The position numbers and the translations under genes were made by a program. Under the pieces are notes generated by a model. The model searched no databases, was not told the origin of the DNA, and worked only from the letters and a program-made list of their open reading frames with translations. A stretch of DNA of 64,000 bases from positions 15,472,485 through 15,536,484 of the forward strand of contig CM057823.1 in assembly GCA_030068075.1 (NCBI GenBank), given 5' to 3'. This document shows positions 34,160-46,259 of the stretch, piece by piece; position 1 is the first letter of the stretch; each line of letters opens with the position of its first letter. Source of the DNA: Paguma larvata (taxonomy: Eukaryota > Chordata > Mammalia > Carnivora > Viverridae).

Positions 34160-35292
34160 TCTACACAATCAACAGAGTGAAGTGGCAGCCACAGAATGGG
34201 AGGAAAATATTTGCAAGTCGTGTATGTATAAGGGATTAATATCCAGAATATATAAAGAACGCCTACAATGCTCACCAGCACTAATCATTAGGGAAAATGT
34301 GAATCGAAACCACCCTGAGATACCACCTCATCCGCCAGAATGGCTACTGCGAAAAACAAAAAAGGACACACATGCGTAGACAACAGTAAGTATCAGCAAG
34401 GATGTGTGGAAACTGGGATTCTTGTGCGCTGTTGGCGGGAGTGGAAGATGGTGCAGCCTCTGCAGAAAACGGCATGGCAGTTTCTCAAAAAATTAAAAAC
34501 AGAATTACTATATTACCCAGCAATGCTGTCTCTGGGTATACATCTAAAAGAACGGAACACGGGATCTTGAACGGATACTGGTGCGCCTATGCTCATCACA
34601 TATTCCTCACAATAGCCAAAAGGTTAAAGCAGCCCACGTATCTACCGACAGATGAGTGGATAAACGAGATGTGACGTGTGCATACAATGAAACTTTGTTC
34701 GGCCTTGAAAAGGAATGGAGTTCTGACACACGCTATCGCACGGACGAACCATGAGGGCTATTGTGCTGAGTGAAACGAGCAGGCACAAAAGGACAAATAC
34801 TGTGTGATTTCACTTATAACAGGTACTAAGGTAGTCACATTCATCGAGACAGAAAACAGAACGGTTGTTGGCGGGGGCTGAGGAAGGAAAGAAAATGGAA
34901 AGGAAGGCACGTTGCTCAATGGCACAGAGTTTCTAAAAAAATATTTATTTAGCAGGAGAGGGAGAGAGAGAGAGAGAGACGGAGAGAGTGGGGGAGGGGC
35001 CAAGAGAGGGAGAGAGAGAATTCCAAGCAGGCTCCTCGCCGTAAGCGCAGAGCCAAATTCGAGGTTCAATCCCATGATTCTGCTCTGAGCTGAAATCAAG
35101 CATCGATGCTTAACCAAGTGAGCCACCGGGCAGCTCGGTATATAGGCTTTTAGTTTTGCAAGACAAGGAATTCTGGACATTGGCGGTAGGACAACCACGA
35201 GAATGTATTCAATGCTACGGAACTAGACGCTTACAAACTGCCTAAAATGATACATTTTGTGTTATAGGTATTTTACCGCAATGAAAAATTTT
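34160..35292 (+). mobile_element. Old L1 3' end (ORF2 C-terminus and 3' UTR), interrupted by a SINE
   Basis: Sense-strand L1: 'gggattaatatccagaatat', 'tatattacccagcaatgctg', 'tgggtatacatctaaaagaa', then 3' UTR text 'tgttataggtattttaccgc' at the end. The ORF2 frame is broken many times. A CAN SINE at 34935-35136 splits the 3' UTR. It is older than the L1 at 24.5 kb, judged by divergence. Confidence 0.88.
34935..35136 (-). mobile_element. CAN SINE inside L1
   Basis: Reversed element with a long (AG)n stretch and the end 'aagtgagccaccgggcagct'. It sits within the L1 3' UTR, so it inserted later. Confidence 0.88.
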
Positions 35293-36027
35293 ATATTGAA
35301 ATGTTGATAATTTTGTTCCACTTCATTTACTAAGACCCAGTGAACGTCTTTTCATCTCAATGAATATTTTTTGTATTATTATTTTAGTTGCTACACAAGG
35401 GACTGTTTTTTTTTTTATATTGCTTATTTAATTGGATCACTATTCTTGGAAATTCAGTTTTCTACGAAGCTAAACATCGTACGCAAGCTGCAATGGATGT
35501 CACTATAGCTACATCTTTGCCAAATGTGCAATTATTTCCTCAGAATAAGGTTTTTTGGGATCAAAGGAGAAGAAGGCTTCTCAGGGGTGAGGCAGGCGGG
35601 AAATGTACTATGAAAGCTGAAATATGAAAACCACTCAGAGAGCTGAAGTGAGGTGGGGTAAAAATTAACTGCTATACAAAATACATCCAGTTGGGTAAAG
35701 GAACTGTTATTTACCTATTCCTTCTTCTTTATATAAATTACACTAAGATTCTGCTCTGCACCATTGTTCTAGACACCGTGATTTCGAATGGTCTCCCACA
35801 TTCTCTCATCCCTCAGGAAACCCAAAGACTAGGGAAGAGAGAAGCAAGTAAGTCAGCAACTGCAGTGCAGCTTCAGGCAGGAGGTAATGGAGATATGCCC
35901 AGGTCTCATGGGAGGAGAGGGGGTTCACCAACGGGGAAGGCTTCTCAAAGGAAGCGGCCGTGGGTCAGCGAGCTGAGTTTTGGCAGCGGTCGGAGTTATT
36001 TACACTTAAGAAAGTGGGTAACCAAAC
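35293..36027. other. Unique intergenic sequence
   Basis: AT-rich at the left and mixed at the right. No repeat, RNA or coding signal recognised. Confidence 0.45.
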
Positions 36028-36495
36028 AGGGTGGCCCATTCCAAGATGGCCCCCAATGATCCTACCTCTTGGTATTCACGCCCTGGTGTAGCCTTCTCTC
36101 CCACTGGATCAGGGCTGTTCTGAGTGACTGAAGGAGAATGGTGGAGAATGAACTCCGAGGCTAGATTATAGAAAGCACCGCAGCTTCCATCTTGCCCTCT
36201 TGGATTACTTGTCCTGGAGGAAGCTGGTTCCTAGGCTATGAGGATATTCAAGCAACAGGCATGAAGAGGAACTGGGGCCTCCCACCAAGAGCTGGTGCAA
36301 CTTACCAACATGTGAATAAGGTACCAGAGATGAGGATCCTCCGACCCAGTGGGAGATTGCTCCGGCCAACATCTTAACTGAGGTCTCATGAGGGAGCCTA
36401 AGCCAGAACCAAGAGATATAATAAGTGATTACTGCTTTTGTAAGCCACTCAAAAGTTTTGGAGTGATTTGTTTCTCAGCAATAGTTAATTTAACA
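36028..36495 (+). mobile_element. MaLR/MLT-like LTR relic, sense copy
   Basis: Begins 'ccaagatggcccccaatgat', continues 'tggtattcacgccctggtgt' and 'cagcttccatcttgccctct', and ends near 'ctcagcaatagttaatttaa'. Same family as the two reversed copies at 16.0-17.2 kb. Confidence 0.6.
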
Positions 36496-36539
36496 CACTA
36501 TATCTAAGCATGGGTGAATGCATAGCTGAACAAATTTTT

Positions 36540-36747
36540 TTAATTAAAAAAAATGTTTATTTTTGAGAGGAGAGAGAGACAGAGTGTGAGCAGGGGAGGG
36601 GCAGAGAGAGAGGGAGACACAGAATCTGAAGCAGGCTCCAGGTTCTGAGCTGTCAGCACAGAGCCCGACACAGGGCTCGAACTCACGAGCTGTGAAATCA
36701 TGACCTGAGCCAAAGTTGTTCGCTTAACTGAGCCACTCCGGCGCCCC
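36540..36747 (-). mobile_element. CAN SINE
   Basis: Well-preserved reversed element ending 'ctgagccactccggcgcccc'. Flanks tgaacaaatttt and tgaaaaatttt form the target duplication. Confidence 0.93.
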
Positions 36748-36979
36748 TGAAAAATTTTAACTATGGGAGATCTCTGGAGTGACCTCAGGCAAGGTAACAC
36801 ATAGGAAAACGAAAGAAGCTGGAAACAGAGAAAAGCCTGGGCCAGATTCTGCGTGGCCATGGTATACCCTGACTTTCTCACCTTCTTTTTTGCCAAGAGA
36901 ACCAATATTGCTCATGTATTAGGGGAATATTTGGATGAGGTCGCACAGGAAGGATGTGTTTGTTAAGAAAAACAGCAGG

Positions 36980-37268
36980 TTCGACAGCTGGTTCAGCATC
37001 CGACTCTTGCTCTTGGCTCTGGTCAGGATCCCAGGGTCATGTGACCGAGCCCTACACCAGGTTCCTCACTGAACACGGAGCCTTCTTAAGATTCTCTTTC
37101 TCTCTCCCCCTCTGCCCTGCTTGTGCTCTCTCTCTGAAATAAATAAAATAAAATAAAATAAAATAAAATAAAATAAAATAAAATAAAATAAAATAAAATA
37201 AAATAAAATAAAATAAAATAAAATAAAATAAAATAAAATAAAATAGATAAAATAAGATAAAATAAAAC
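36980..37268 (+). mobile_element. CAN SINE with an expanded AAAAT tail
   Basis: The body starts at 'ttcgacagctggttcagcat' and is diverged. The tail is a long (AAATA)n array. Perfect 11-bp target duplication aaaacagcagg at 36969-36979 and 37269-37279, so the array belongs to the insertion. Confidence 0.9.
37138..37245. repeat. (AAAAT)n pentanucleotide microsatellite
   Basis: About 21 uninterrupted pentamer units, followed by interrupted units to 37268. Confidence 0.98.
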
Positions 37269-37690
37269 AAAACAGCAGGCTTAAGGGAAAGACTTGGCTG
37301 ACAGAAAACCCTCAAAGGGTGAGCAGAGGATGCAAATTACAGAAGCCTAAGAAAGAGTGGCATGGAATTCCAAAAGTTAAAGGAACAGTTTCAAAAAAGA
37401 GGGAGTGGCTGTGGCATCAAAGGCAACAAAGAAGTCAAGCAAGGCCCGGGAAATGGGCACTAGAATCGTGGCTGGGGACTACAGTGAGGTGTGCACAAGT
37501 GCTAGAGAAAGTGCCCCAGGGGTGGGGGGCAGCATGAAAGAGAAAGCCACATTTGAGCAGAGAATCCAGAAGCAGGGGAAGTGGACAAGTGAAAGGGACC
37601 TCACATCCAGGTGTGTCTGGATGGGGGTGGGGGTGGGAAATGGTGAGGCCAGATGGCAAACGTTTTTAAGGAGGGCACGCTAAAGATCCC

Positions 37691-37847
37691 TTTAAAAAAA
37701 TTAAGTTTATTCATTGTGTGTGGCGGGCAAGAGAATGCCAAGGAGGCAGAGCCCAATGCGGGGCTGGACCTTGGCAAACCATGAGATCATGACTTGAGCT
37801 GAAACCAAGAACCCAACGTTTAACCGACTGAGCCACCCAAACGCCCC
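37691..37847 (-). mobile_element. CAN SINE, shortened
   Basis: Reversed element missing part of the GA-rich region, ending 'actgagccacccaaacgccc'. Flanked by taaagatcc and aaaagatcc. Confidence 0.85.
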
Positions 37848-38774
37848 AAAAGATCCTTAACTTTAACCTGCAAGAGGGTGATTTTTGAACCGTCCCCTGA
37901 AGAGCCCACGGGCTTCCCACCTGCCAGGCTGCTTGACGGCGGAGGGCAGGCAGCATGGCCCCGTGGGCTGTAGCCTCCACCTTCCCGCTTCCCTTGCAAA
38001 CACACTGCGCTTCTGATTTGCCCTTCCTTCCAAAGCCTTATTCCGCGGCCAGAATTCTGAAAACCAGCTCTGCTGGCAACGGAAGCTGTGGCCTTAGAGA
38101 ATCACCAGGTTCAAGTAGAATCCATCATTTCCTCTCACCGCACAGGAAGGCGGGCAAGACCCTGAGGGCCACCTGCAAAAACGTGCAGGTTTTCTGGATC
38201 AGCTGCCGTAGCGACGTGGAATTGAAACCGACCTTGGGCTTTGGGTGGGACTCAGACCTTACCAAGGCCCCGTAAGGCCAACGCGAAAGCAGCGCGACCC
38301 TTCCTGAGCCGGCACGCCTGCCCGTGGCACACCTGCGATGAGCTCCTGTTTCCATCTCTGCTTCCCAGGAGATGAAGCAACTCACCAAACATACACCCCC
38401 CCAGGGTATTGTTTAAAGTCTTAAACCTCCAGATAAAAATGGTGGGACAGCAGGGCTGTGCGAGGCGACGGCACAGAACCAGGGCGGAGGGGTGCGGGGG
38501 CGTCGTGGGAAGAGACGCCCAGCGAGGGGTGCAGGTCAAGTGAAGAGAGGCATCCCAACCTGTCGGCTGTGCCCGAATCTGTTTCCTTCTTTGCAAAGCA
38601 AGAGAGAGTCGTGCTCTCTGAGCCCCCTGCTCTCACGCTGTGACACTTGTTTTCAAAAAGTCTAACGTGTTCGAAGGTGCCAGATTCCCATTTTCCGTCC
38701 ATTTCTAGAACGGGGCAACCAAAGTGAGAAGAGGAGGATCTTTCCCTTTCTGGAACACGCTTCCATCGTAAAGC

Positions 38775-39085
38775 GCTCACCTTCGGGAGTCGCGCGCTAC
38801 GTGGCGCAGGGCGAAGGGATCCGCGGGCTGCTACGTGACTGCGCGCTCGCAGCGCCCCTCGCCGCCCCGCCGGCGCCCCTGGCCGCGCGCGCGGCCGCCG
38901 GGCGTCCCGGGGGCGGGGCCTCCTGGGAGGGGCGGGGAGGGGCCTCCCGGGAGGGGCGGGGCCTCCCACGCCCTCCACGCGCCCCTGTCGGGGAAGCTCT
39001 GGGTGCAGACGCACGCACAGCTGGGTGCGGAATTCCGTCTCCTTTCTCCACCCAGGGCGCGCAAGGTCACCGCCGCGCTCTGAGC
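38775..39085. promoter_or_regulatory. CpG island, candidate promoter of an unannotated transcript
   Basis: Dense in CG dinucleotides ('gcggccgccgggcgtcccgg') with repeated GGGGCGGGGCC boxes of SP1/KLF type around 38910-38970 and two ctacgtg (CRE/E-box-like) sites at about 38800 and 38832. No TATA box is obvious. It lies about 16 kb beyond the 3' end of DLC1 and 37 kb beyond the TRMT9B stop, so it is not the promoter of either gene in their main forms. Confidence 0.7.
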
Positions 39086-39929
39086 CCTGCTTCCTCGTTC
39101 CCACAGTAGGGGCGGGTGAGACCCCCGAGGCCCTGGCCGCTCTTGGGTCTGAGGCTGTTGTCCTGGATGTTGCTCTTCTCTGCCACTCTGTGCAAAGCGC
39201 TGTGAGCTCCTTGGGATTGCAGTGGTGACTTAATTTTGCCACCCATTGCTTATAAAATCCACTAAACTGCCGCTTTAGAATCAACGCTGATTTTTAGTCA
39301 CCTAGATAGTTTAGCAGTCACTCGAAATGGTAGGCTGGCATACAAATCATCACTTCCATTTTGCAGGGGAGAAAACTAACGTTGTTTCTTATAATAATCA
39401 TCGTTATTACAAAAACCGTAAATTGCTAAAGAATATACGTATATGAGACTCCCTCTTCTGGAGCCACTTTCAAAGAATGCTCCTGATCTGATCTGACCTT
39501 AAACAAAGGGAAAGGGCAACGCGATGTTATCTTTTAGGTCAGGAAAATAAACAGGGTTTTCTGTTTTCTTCCCTCTTTTGGAAGCAGTGACATTTGAGAG
39601 GTTTCTCACCAGCGGGTTTTCGCTTGTGCCTGAAAATTGTCTGACTGACATTAGCCTAAACAAGGGGCAGGGGGCAGTCTAAGGGGACCTCCCTTGTGCT
39701 TCAAACAGCTTGTGGGCTACAATTTTTTAGGGAAATCTCTTCTTGCTCATTTTATGATCTCCCTGACCCCTGAAAGTGGTGAGGAGGGTAGAAAGGAATG
39801 AGATTGGTCTGCATCTGATTGCTTCCTTGGCGAGGCTTGGATAACATCCAAAGAGCCCCGAGGGTAGAGGTCACGTACAGAACTGGGCTGGGGTAGGAGC
39901 CGTGAGGGTGCATTGTAAATCCCATTTAC

Positions 39930-40075
39930 AGAGCCCCTTCTGTCTGTGCATTTTAGCCTGTACTACCGTCTGAGGAGATGACTCTGTCTTATAAAGCGCA
40001 GAAAAATTGCCTCACGTGAAACAGCTAGGAAATCATAGAATGGGCTTGCCAACCCAGCTATCTGAACTCCAACTT
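39930..40075 (+). mobile_element. MIR SINE relic
   Basis: 'aaatcccatttacagagccc' and 'aattgcctcacgtgaaacag' followed by 'gaactccaac' follow the MIR order, strongly worn. Confidence 0.5.
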
Positions 40076-40214
40076 CAGTATTGTCTCCTATTTCAAAGAA
40101 CACGAATGTTCTCAGGCCCCATCAGAGTGAGTCCTAGGGTGGCGGAGACTTCCAGGGGACTGAGGGTGTGGGTCTCTCTGATCTACTGAGATCTGGCGGC
40201 AAAGCGGTGGGATT

Positions 40215-40421
40215 GGGACACCTGGGTGGCTCGGTCAGTTGAACATCTGCTTCTTGATTTCAGCTCAGGCCTTGATCCCAGGGTTGTGGGATGGAGCCCT
40301 GGGTGGGGATCTGCGCTGAGCATGGCGCCTGCTTTTGGTTCTCTCTCTCTTTCTCTCCGCTCCTCCTCTCCACTCTCTCTCTCTCTACAATAAAACAAAC
40401 AAATCATTAAAAAAAAAATAA
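40215..40421 (+). mobile_element. CAN SINE
   Basis: Head 'gggacacctgggtggctcgg', CT-rich end, tail with 'ataaaacaaacaaatc' and an A-run. Target duplication aagcggtgggatt / aagcagtgggatt (40202-40214, 40423-40435) has one mismatch. Confidence 0.95.
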
Positions 40422-40464
40422 CAAGCAGTGGGATTCATGGAAAGCAAAGTTGCGTAGTAAGAAT

Positions 40465-41690
40465 TGTCAAATTGTGGCCAGTGGGCGACATCTAGCCCGG
40501 GAAAGGCCAGCAAGTTAAGACTGGGTTTCATAGTTTTTAGTGGGTGGGGGAAAGAAATTTTTTTTACGAATCTTTTGTGAAAGATTCATAAAAATTAATG
40601 AAATTCAAGTTTCCATAGCCATAAATAAAGTTTTGTTAGAACACACCCACGCTCATAGCGCCTGGGACTGTTTTCATGTCACTAACTCTGGGTTGAATAA
40701 AAACGGTTATCATTATACACCGTAATTATGTTCTATAAAGTCACCAGGAATACTGAGTTAGCAAACACGGAACCATTGCGCCTGAGGGAGACACGGGGCG
40801 AGGCGTCTGCAAGCCTCCGGTCACAACATTTTTGTCAACAGATGAACATATGACCTTATTTTGTGCGTATTTATGTTGAAAGAAATTTTATTCTCATATA
40901 TTATCTGTTCCCAGATCGCACTCATGGCCAGCTTGTCCCCGGACAAAACTTCTCTGCCACACGCAGTTTTCCCCTTTTAAGCCCCGGCACAGCCTTCTCT
41001 GACCTTGGAGCTTGGATAGCCCTTCAGCGCTGCGCTTGGATGCCATTTTAAACACGGCGATCACTCCCCAAAACACAAAACAACCATGACGCTAAACAGA
41101 CCGCCCAAAGGACGTTTGTGTACTGTAGGAGAGCGGAAGTGAGAAGACAGAATGTCCCCTTGTTCACCCTCCCAGCTGGGAACGTAGGTGTCTGGTGACT
41201 CACGTGTATCGCTGCTCTGCACACGTCCATGAATAACTACAAAGGCACCACAAGCATCGCTTTTGGGGTTATAAATAAATTGTAGTGGGGCGCCTGGGCG
41301 GCTCGGTCGGTTAAGCAAGCGACTCTTGGTTTTGGCTCAGGTCACGATCTCACGGTTCGTGAGTTCGAGCCCCACGTCGGGGAATGCACTCACAGGGCAG
41401 AGTCTGCTCGCAATTCTCTCTTTCTCCCCTTCTCTCTCTCTGCCCTTCCCTTGAGAGCACACACACTCTCTCTCTCTCAAAATAAGTATATAAACTTAAA
41501 AAAAAATAAAATAGCTTTAAATAAATAAATAAACAAATACATTTTAGTGAGGGGGCAAATTCGTAACTAGGGGACTCAATAATAGTTAAGATCCACCTGC
41601 CTGCAGCAGAGAACCGTTTGGACTAGAAAATCCACGCTATTCGGTGGGTGGCCCTTTATGAAGAAGTTTGCCAGCCCCTGCTCTATAGTG
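40465..41690. mobile_element. Ancient DNA-transposon-like repeat, split by a second element and a SINE
   Basis: The left part ('aaataaagttttgttagaac', 'cacccacgctcatagcgcct') and the right part ('gtggccctttatgaagaagt', 'ttgccagcccctgctctata') are the two ends of a common mammalian repeat. They are separated by a different repeat-like block (about 40725-41285, 'tctataaagtcaccaggaat') that resumes at about 41545-41575, and by a SINE (41287-41505). Family names are not assigned. Confidence 0.5.
41287..41505 (+). mobile_element. CAN SINE, well preserved head
   Basis: Head 'ggggcgcctgggcggctcgg' and B box 'gttcgagccccacgtcgggg' are close to consensus. CT-rich end and A-rich tail. Confidence 0.95.
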
Positions 41691-44600
41691 TTTTCTCAGC
41701 CTTTCCCCCAAGGAGAGTGGAACGGGACAACAAAGGGACACGAGGGTGGCGTCCGCACTAGAGAGCACTCATAAGGAAGAGCAAAACGAATCATTTATGA
41801 GCTCAGGAAACTGGGCGTTCACGTGCTCGAAGGTGGAAGGAATTTCCAAACTGGAGGGCAAAGCTTCAGTTTCTTCTCTCCCCAGATCTTCTGGTTTTCA
41901 TGCGACAAACATTTTTCCAGTACCTTCTCATTTGCGTGGGTCTGTACGGAGAGTCTAGTGTAGTCAGCAACCCCCTTCCTTGGTCAGCGTGTTGAGAACG
42001 GAAGCAGCGAAGGGTGGGTAGAGGAGAGAGGACTTGACCCAAAGTCTGGCCAATTTATACTACACTTGGCTGTTTACATCCTTGGATAGTCAGCTTCTAC
42101 AAAAGATTATTTGAAACACTTTGTTTGCTTGAATGGCTTTCGGGTCTTGGAAAAGGTCTGACACAGCTCACAACCGAAGCACGAGCTGGGTGGGGAGGTG
42201 AGGGGACCAGAGAAGTGGCGCCATACCAGCAGGCGGCCCCTAGGGTCCGTGGGATTGTTACGGTGAGTTTCAAGTTCGATTCCCAGGTTCCCAGCTCAAA
42301 AAAACACTCTGGTTAGGGGAGATAAAGTCAGCTCTGAGAGCAAACTCAGGGGACACAGGCTTTCTGCTAGTCCTCGGGAGCAGAAGGGTTTCCCGATGTG
42401 AGGTTTCTCAGAGTGAGACCAGGAGGGGCAGGGGGCCTCCGCACCACAAACCCAAGCAGACCCAAACCAAATGCTTCCCCCATGAAAATGCAACTCTGTG
42501 TTTTCTTTGGAACCTAAACATCAAATGTCTGAGTATTTACTTTTCCCATGCCTGGCCGTACCCAAAGAAAACACCTAAAGTACCGAGAAGAGTGATACAC
42601 TGAATTTTGAAATAGCCCTTCACAGGGGACATTCTCGTCCAGCCTCTGGCTCAGGATTGGGAGGCATCGGGTCAGCATTGAGAGAGACCACAGTTTCCTG
42701 TTCACTGAAGGGCAATCTGTAGACTAGAATTTTTAGACGGCCGTGGCGTGTCAAAAGGGCCAGCAGGCAAGGCCAGGAACTTTTCTCAGGAAACACTTTG
42801 GGGTCCACCCTAGCCTTGAACAAGTCACAGCTTTATTCTACAGGGAGGGCTAGAGGTGATTTCACCCTGGAAGATTTTCAAAGGCCACCACCCCATGGAA
42901 AAATTCTAGCAATGCTTATATTTGCATGGACAAAAAAAAAAAACCCAAAACGCCAACCAACCAAACAAAACCGAGCATGTTTCTCCTAAGCCCCTCATGG
43001 AGACTGGGATACCTGATGTCCCTTTATACTTACCCTGACCCTTAGTCTAGGTGACATATTTCTTCTTCCTATTTCTTGACACACAGATGTGTCAAGAGGG
43101 AGACAGAGGCTCACACAGATTAAGGCCTGGAGTCCTAGAGTTCCGATCCCAGTGAAATTTCCCATCAGTCACGTACTATTACTCCCAGCTACCAGTGCTA
43201 GTGATGTCACATTGGAACCCCGTGTGGAATATTAAGTAACAGGCTGTGTGCTGGGTGGCAGTGGAAGTCTGCTGCCCTCCACCCCAGAAGCGCGCACACC
43301 ACAGCACGGTCAGCTCAGCCTGGACACAAACCGGCGTCACTCCCTAGTGTGGGCTGGCAAGTCCTCACGGGAGTCAGAATCCATCCTAGCTGCCGGAAGA
43401 GCTAACAGTCGACCCGAGCATTCGATCTTAGGGAGTTCACTCGAGCGAGATCACCCAGCGAGTCATCGAACCGGGCATCCCTGTATTGAAATCCACTCCC
43501 CCTCCTCCCTCCCCAACCCCGACCCTCTGTCAGAAGTCTCTGCAGGTTTCTAAGCCGCTCTGTACACCTGAGATCAAGCAGGTGCTAAAGATAATGCTAA
43601 AAATATGATCGGCCGAGTAGACCGTAAGCCCTTTCATGTCAAGGATTAATTTGAAGGGATTTGTCAAGTGCAGGGGTCCTCCCCTGGCGGGGTGGAACCC
43701 AGACGCTCCTTGTGGACCGGGATGGAGAATCCCCTTCTGAAATCGCATCTCTGAACCAAGAGGCAGCTTTTTGGGGAAGTGTGAAAAAGTTATGAGTCTC
43801 AACTCGGAGTCTGGACATAAAACCTCAGCCCTTCAACCTCATTTATGTCTTTTTAGTTTTCTTCCCAGATCGTCGCAACCAAATTAACTCTCTCCGTGGC
43901 TCCTAGTAGTGAATCTCAGAGCTGAGGCTTTAGGCAAGGCTAAGGGAGTGTGAGAAGAGGCCCTTTATCTGGGAAGAGAAACGTAGGATTGAAAACAGAG
44001 GGTGGCGATTAAATTACATATGATACGTTTCCTGTCCATTACACACTGACGTCTGATGGTTCAAAGATTTTGCTTTTCTAAGCTTAGGTTTCTAATTGTG
44101 AGCTGTTTGTGCTGAGTGAAATCAAGATCTTCAGATTTTATTGCTTGTTGTTTTTTTAAAGGAGGGGTGCTTTTTTTTTTTACAGGGTAGGCGAGTAGGT
44201 AAATGAGTGAAAAAGTTAGCTAAGATACAATCACACCTGCTGAGATGCAGGGAAAACAGAATCCCAAGGAAAATCATCAGTGTCATTCGAAGCCGAGAGA
44301 TGGAACGCAATTACTAACAGCTGTGGGAAAGCCCTCGCTCCCTGAGAGCTTAGTACAAAGGAGGAGAAACATACCTTGTGAGCATTTGGAGTTGAGTCTC
44401 GCTCTGGCCCTTTCGTGGAAAGAAATCAAAAAAAGCTCCAGCATCCAATGTAACTGTGTTTGTCTATCCTCGCCCTAATTAAAATTTCCTCCAGGCTCCG
44501 TGAGCCCTGACTCTGAGGATAAATGCTGACTTAGACCGATTGTGTTGCAGAGTCCAGACTGATAACGGGGACAAGAAAGAGGCATACCCACCATCCAGTT

Positions 44601-45669
44601 CCGTCGGCATCTCTCCTTATGGGGGCGTTCACGGAGCCCTCAAGATACTCTCTTATCAATTGCTAGGTCGCGGTTTCCCCAGTTAGATGGAGGCTCCGAG
44701 TCAGCAAGAGCCGCATCTGCTATTGAGTGTGTCCCCTGGACCCTTGCTTATAGCAGGTGTTTGGAAACGTTTGCTGGGGTGCCGCGGGCGTGGTCTGTAG
44801 GCAGAAGTTCCTCCCCCAGCAGACTCGGACCATGAGGTAGCCCTCCTTCCCCTCGGCTTTTCTGAGCCAGAGCTTTTCCTGGTAGGAAATGCACATTCTT
44901 GATCCTCCATCTTCAAAGGCAAGTCTCGCCCTAAAGCAGACGGTCTCTGACCTGCTTCCCGGGTTCTGGAGCTCTGGGCATAGGACGGGCACTGAGTTAG
45001 GTGTTGCGGACCGAGAAGGGAGTCCAGTCATGTTTGCCCCTGAAGAGGTGACTGTCTGGGAGTGACGGCGCCAGACCAAAACCCAAACAAATCAAAACGA
45101 AGCACAAATCCAGACGGTGACAAAGTAGTGCGGTGAAACAGAGCTGGAGGAAGCACCCTTCCCTCACCCCTGGGGGCCTTCTTAGAGTCTCTTCGAGCGT
45201 GGATTAGAGCGAGCTCGGCAGGGTTAAGTTTCCGCTCAGCTGTTTCACAGAAGTGTTTGGAAATGTGAGCAGACAGGACCTTTGGGCCACCTGGAGGACC
45301 GTCTGTGGCTTGGCTGATCGGCGCCCAGCTGAATAACCCGGGCGTGAGCCGGGGAGGAAGACTCGCTGTGGGTTTCCAGCCGCTTCGCCAGCCGGGATAT
45401 AGGTTTTATTTTGTTCTATTTTTTTAATCGTTAGAGACTTTTGAAAACTGATGTCTGACAATGGAAGTGCATTAAGTCAACTGAACTAATTAGTTTCCTA
45501 ATTATAGTTTATCAAAACCACATAGTATCATATCCCGTCAACTGAAGCTTCTGCTTCTCACTGGATAGCAAGGGGCGCCATCTGGGGAGGATGAAAGCCC
45601 CTATAAATCAACGAAGTGTTTTAACCAATTCATACAGATTTATTGTGCTAAGACGTGATTTGCATCAGC
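41691..45669. other. Long unique intergenic stretch
   Basis: About 4 kb with no SINE or L1. Possible MIR scraps lie near 43095-43150 and 44705-44790. The block at 45460-45600 holds TAAT-rich motifs ('aactaattagtttcctaatt') and a weak CTCF-like site at 45582-45598 (-). No ORF over 120 codons and no recognised protein. Confidence 0.5.
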
Positions 45670-45670
45670 T

Positions 45671-45870
45671 TTTTTTTTTTTAAGTTTATTTATTCATTTT
45701 AAGAGACAGCGTGAGTGGGGGAGAGGTGGAAAGAGAGAGAGAATTCCAAGCAGGCTCTGTACTGTCAGCACAGAGCCCAATGCGGGGCTCGATTCCACAA
45801 ACCATGAGATCATGACCTGAGCCGAAATCAAGGGTCAGATGCTTAACTGACTGCGTCACCCAGCTGCCCC
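45671..45870 (-). mobile_element. CAN SINE
   Basis: Reversed element from a T-run and 'aagtttatttattcatttta' to 'ctgcgtcacccagctgcccc'. Confidence 0.9.
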
Positions 45871-46259
45871 TTGTTTTTTGTTTTTTAAAGACATTAAAGT
45901 AGTAATCAGTTCTATATTCTAGTAAACAGTAGCTTTGGGAATCAGAGACTGTGTTTGAATATCAGAGCGTCTAGGGCAATTTCTGACTTTTTTTTTTTTT
46001 TTACTGATGTGCTCACTTATTTTATCTCATGAAGTTTTTTTGGTTGATATAAGTCACTCTTTTTGCATTCTACTTCACCGTGAAGCCTCCAGCCCATGAC
46101 GGGAGGGATTCACGAACAAAATTCATTGTCTGCAATAAGCTAGGGTATTCGGGAACCTAAAACATCAAGTTAAGAAAAACACAAACCAAACCAAAACAAA
46201 TACGTAGGTTCCTGATAGTCATCAAGGAGCCCCTCTCCTTATCCTGCCCTGGAATCTTT

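Larger units (their letters stand above)
37857..40200. other. Intergenic sequence around an orphan CpG island
   Basis: Unique sequence rising in GC toward the CpG island at 38775-39085. MIR-like scraps lie near 39335-39400 and 39930-40075. Open frames crossing the island (up to 287 codons on the minus strand, 38421-39284) have the Pro/Arg/Gly/Ala-rich composition expected of CpG islands read in any frame, and are not called. Confidence 0.55.

Noticed and set aside
38421..39284. 287-aa minus-strand ORF
   Set aside because: Crosses a CpG island where stops are rare in every frame; composition is Pro/Arg/Gly/Ala-rich and there is no domain. Overlapping frames on both strands are also open.
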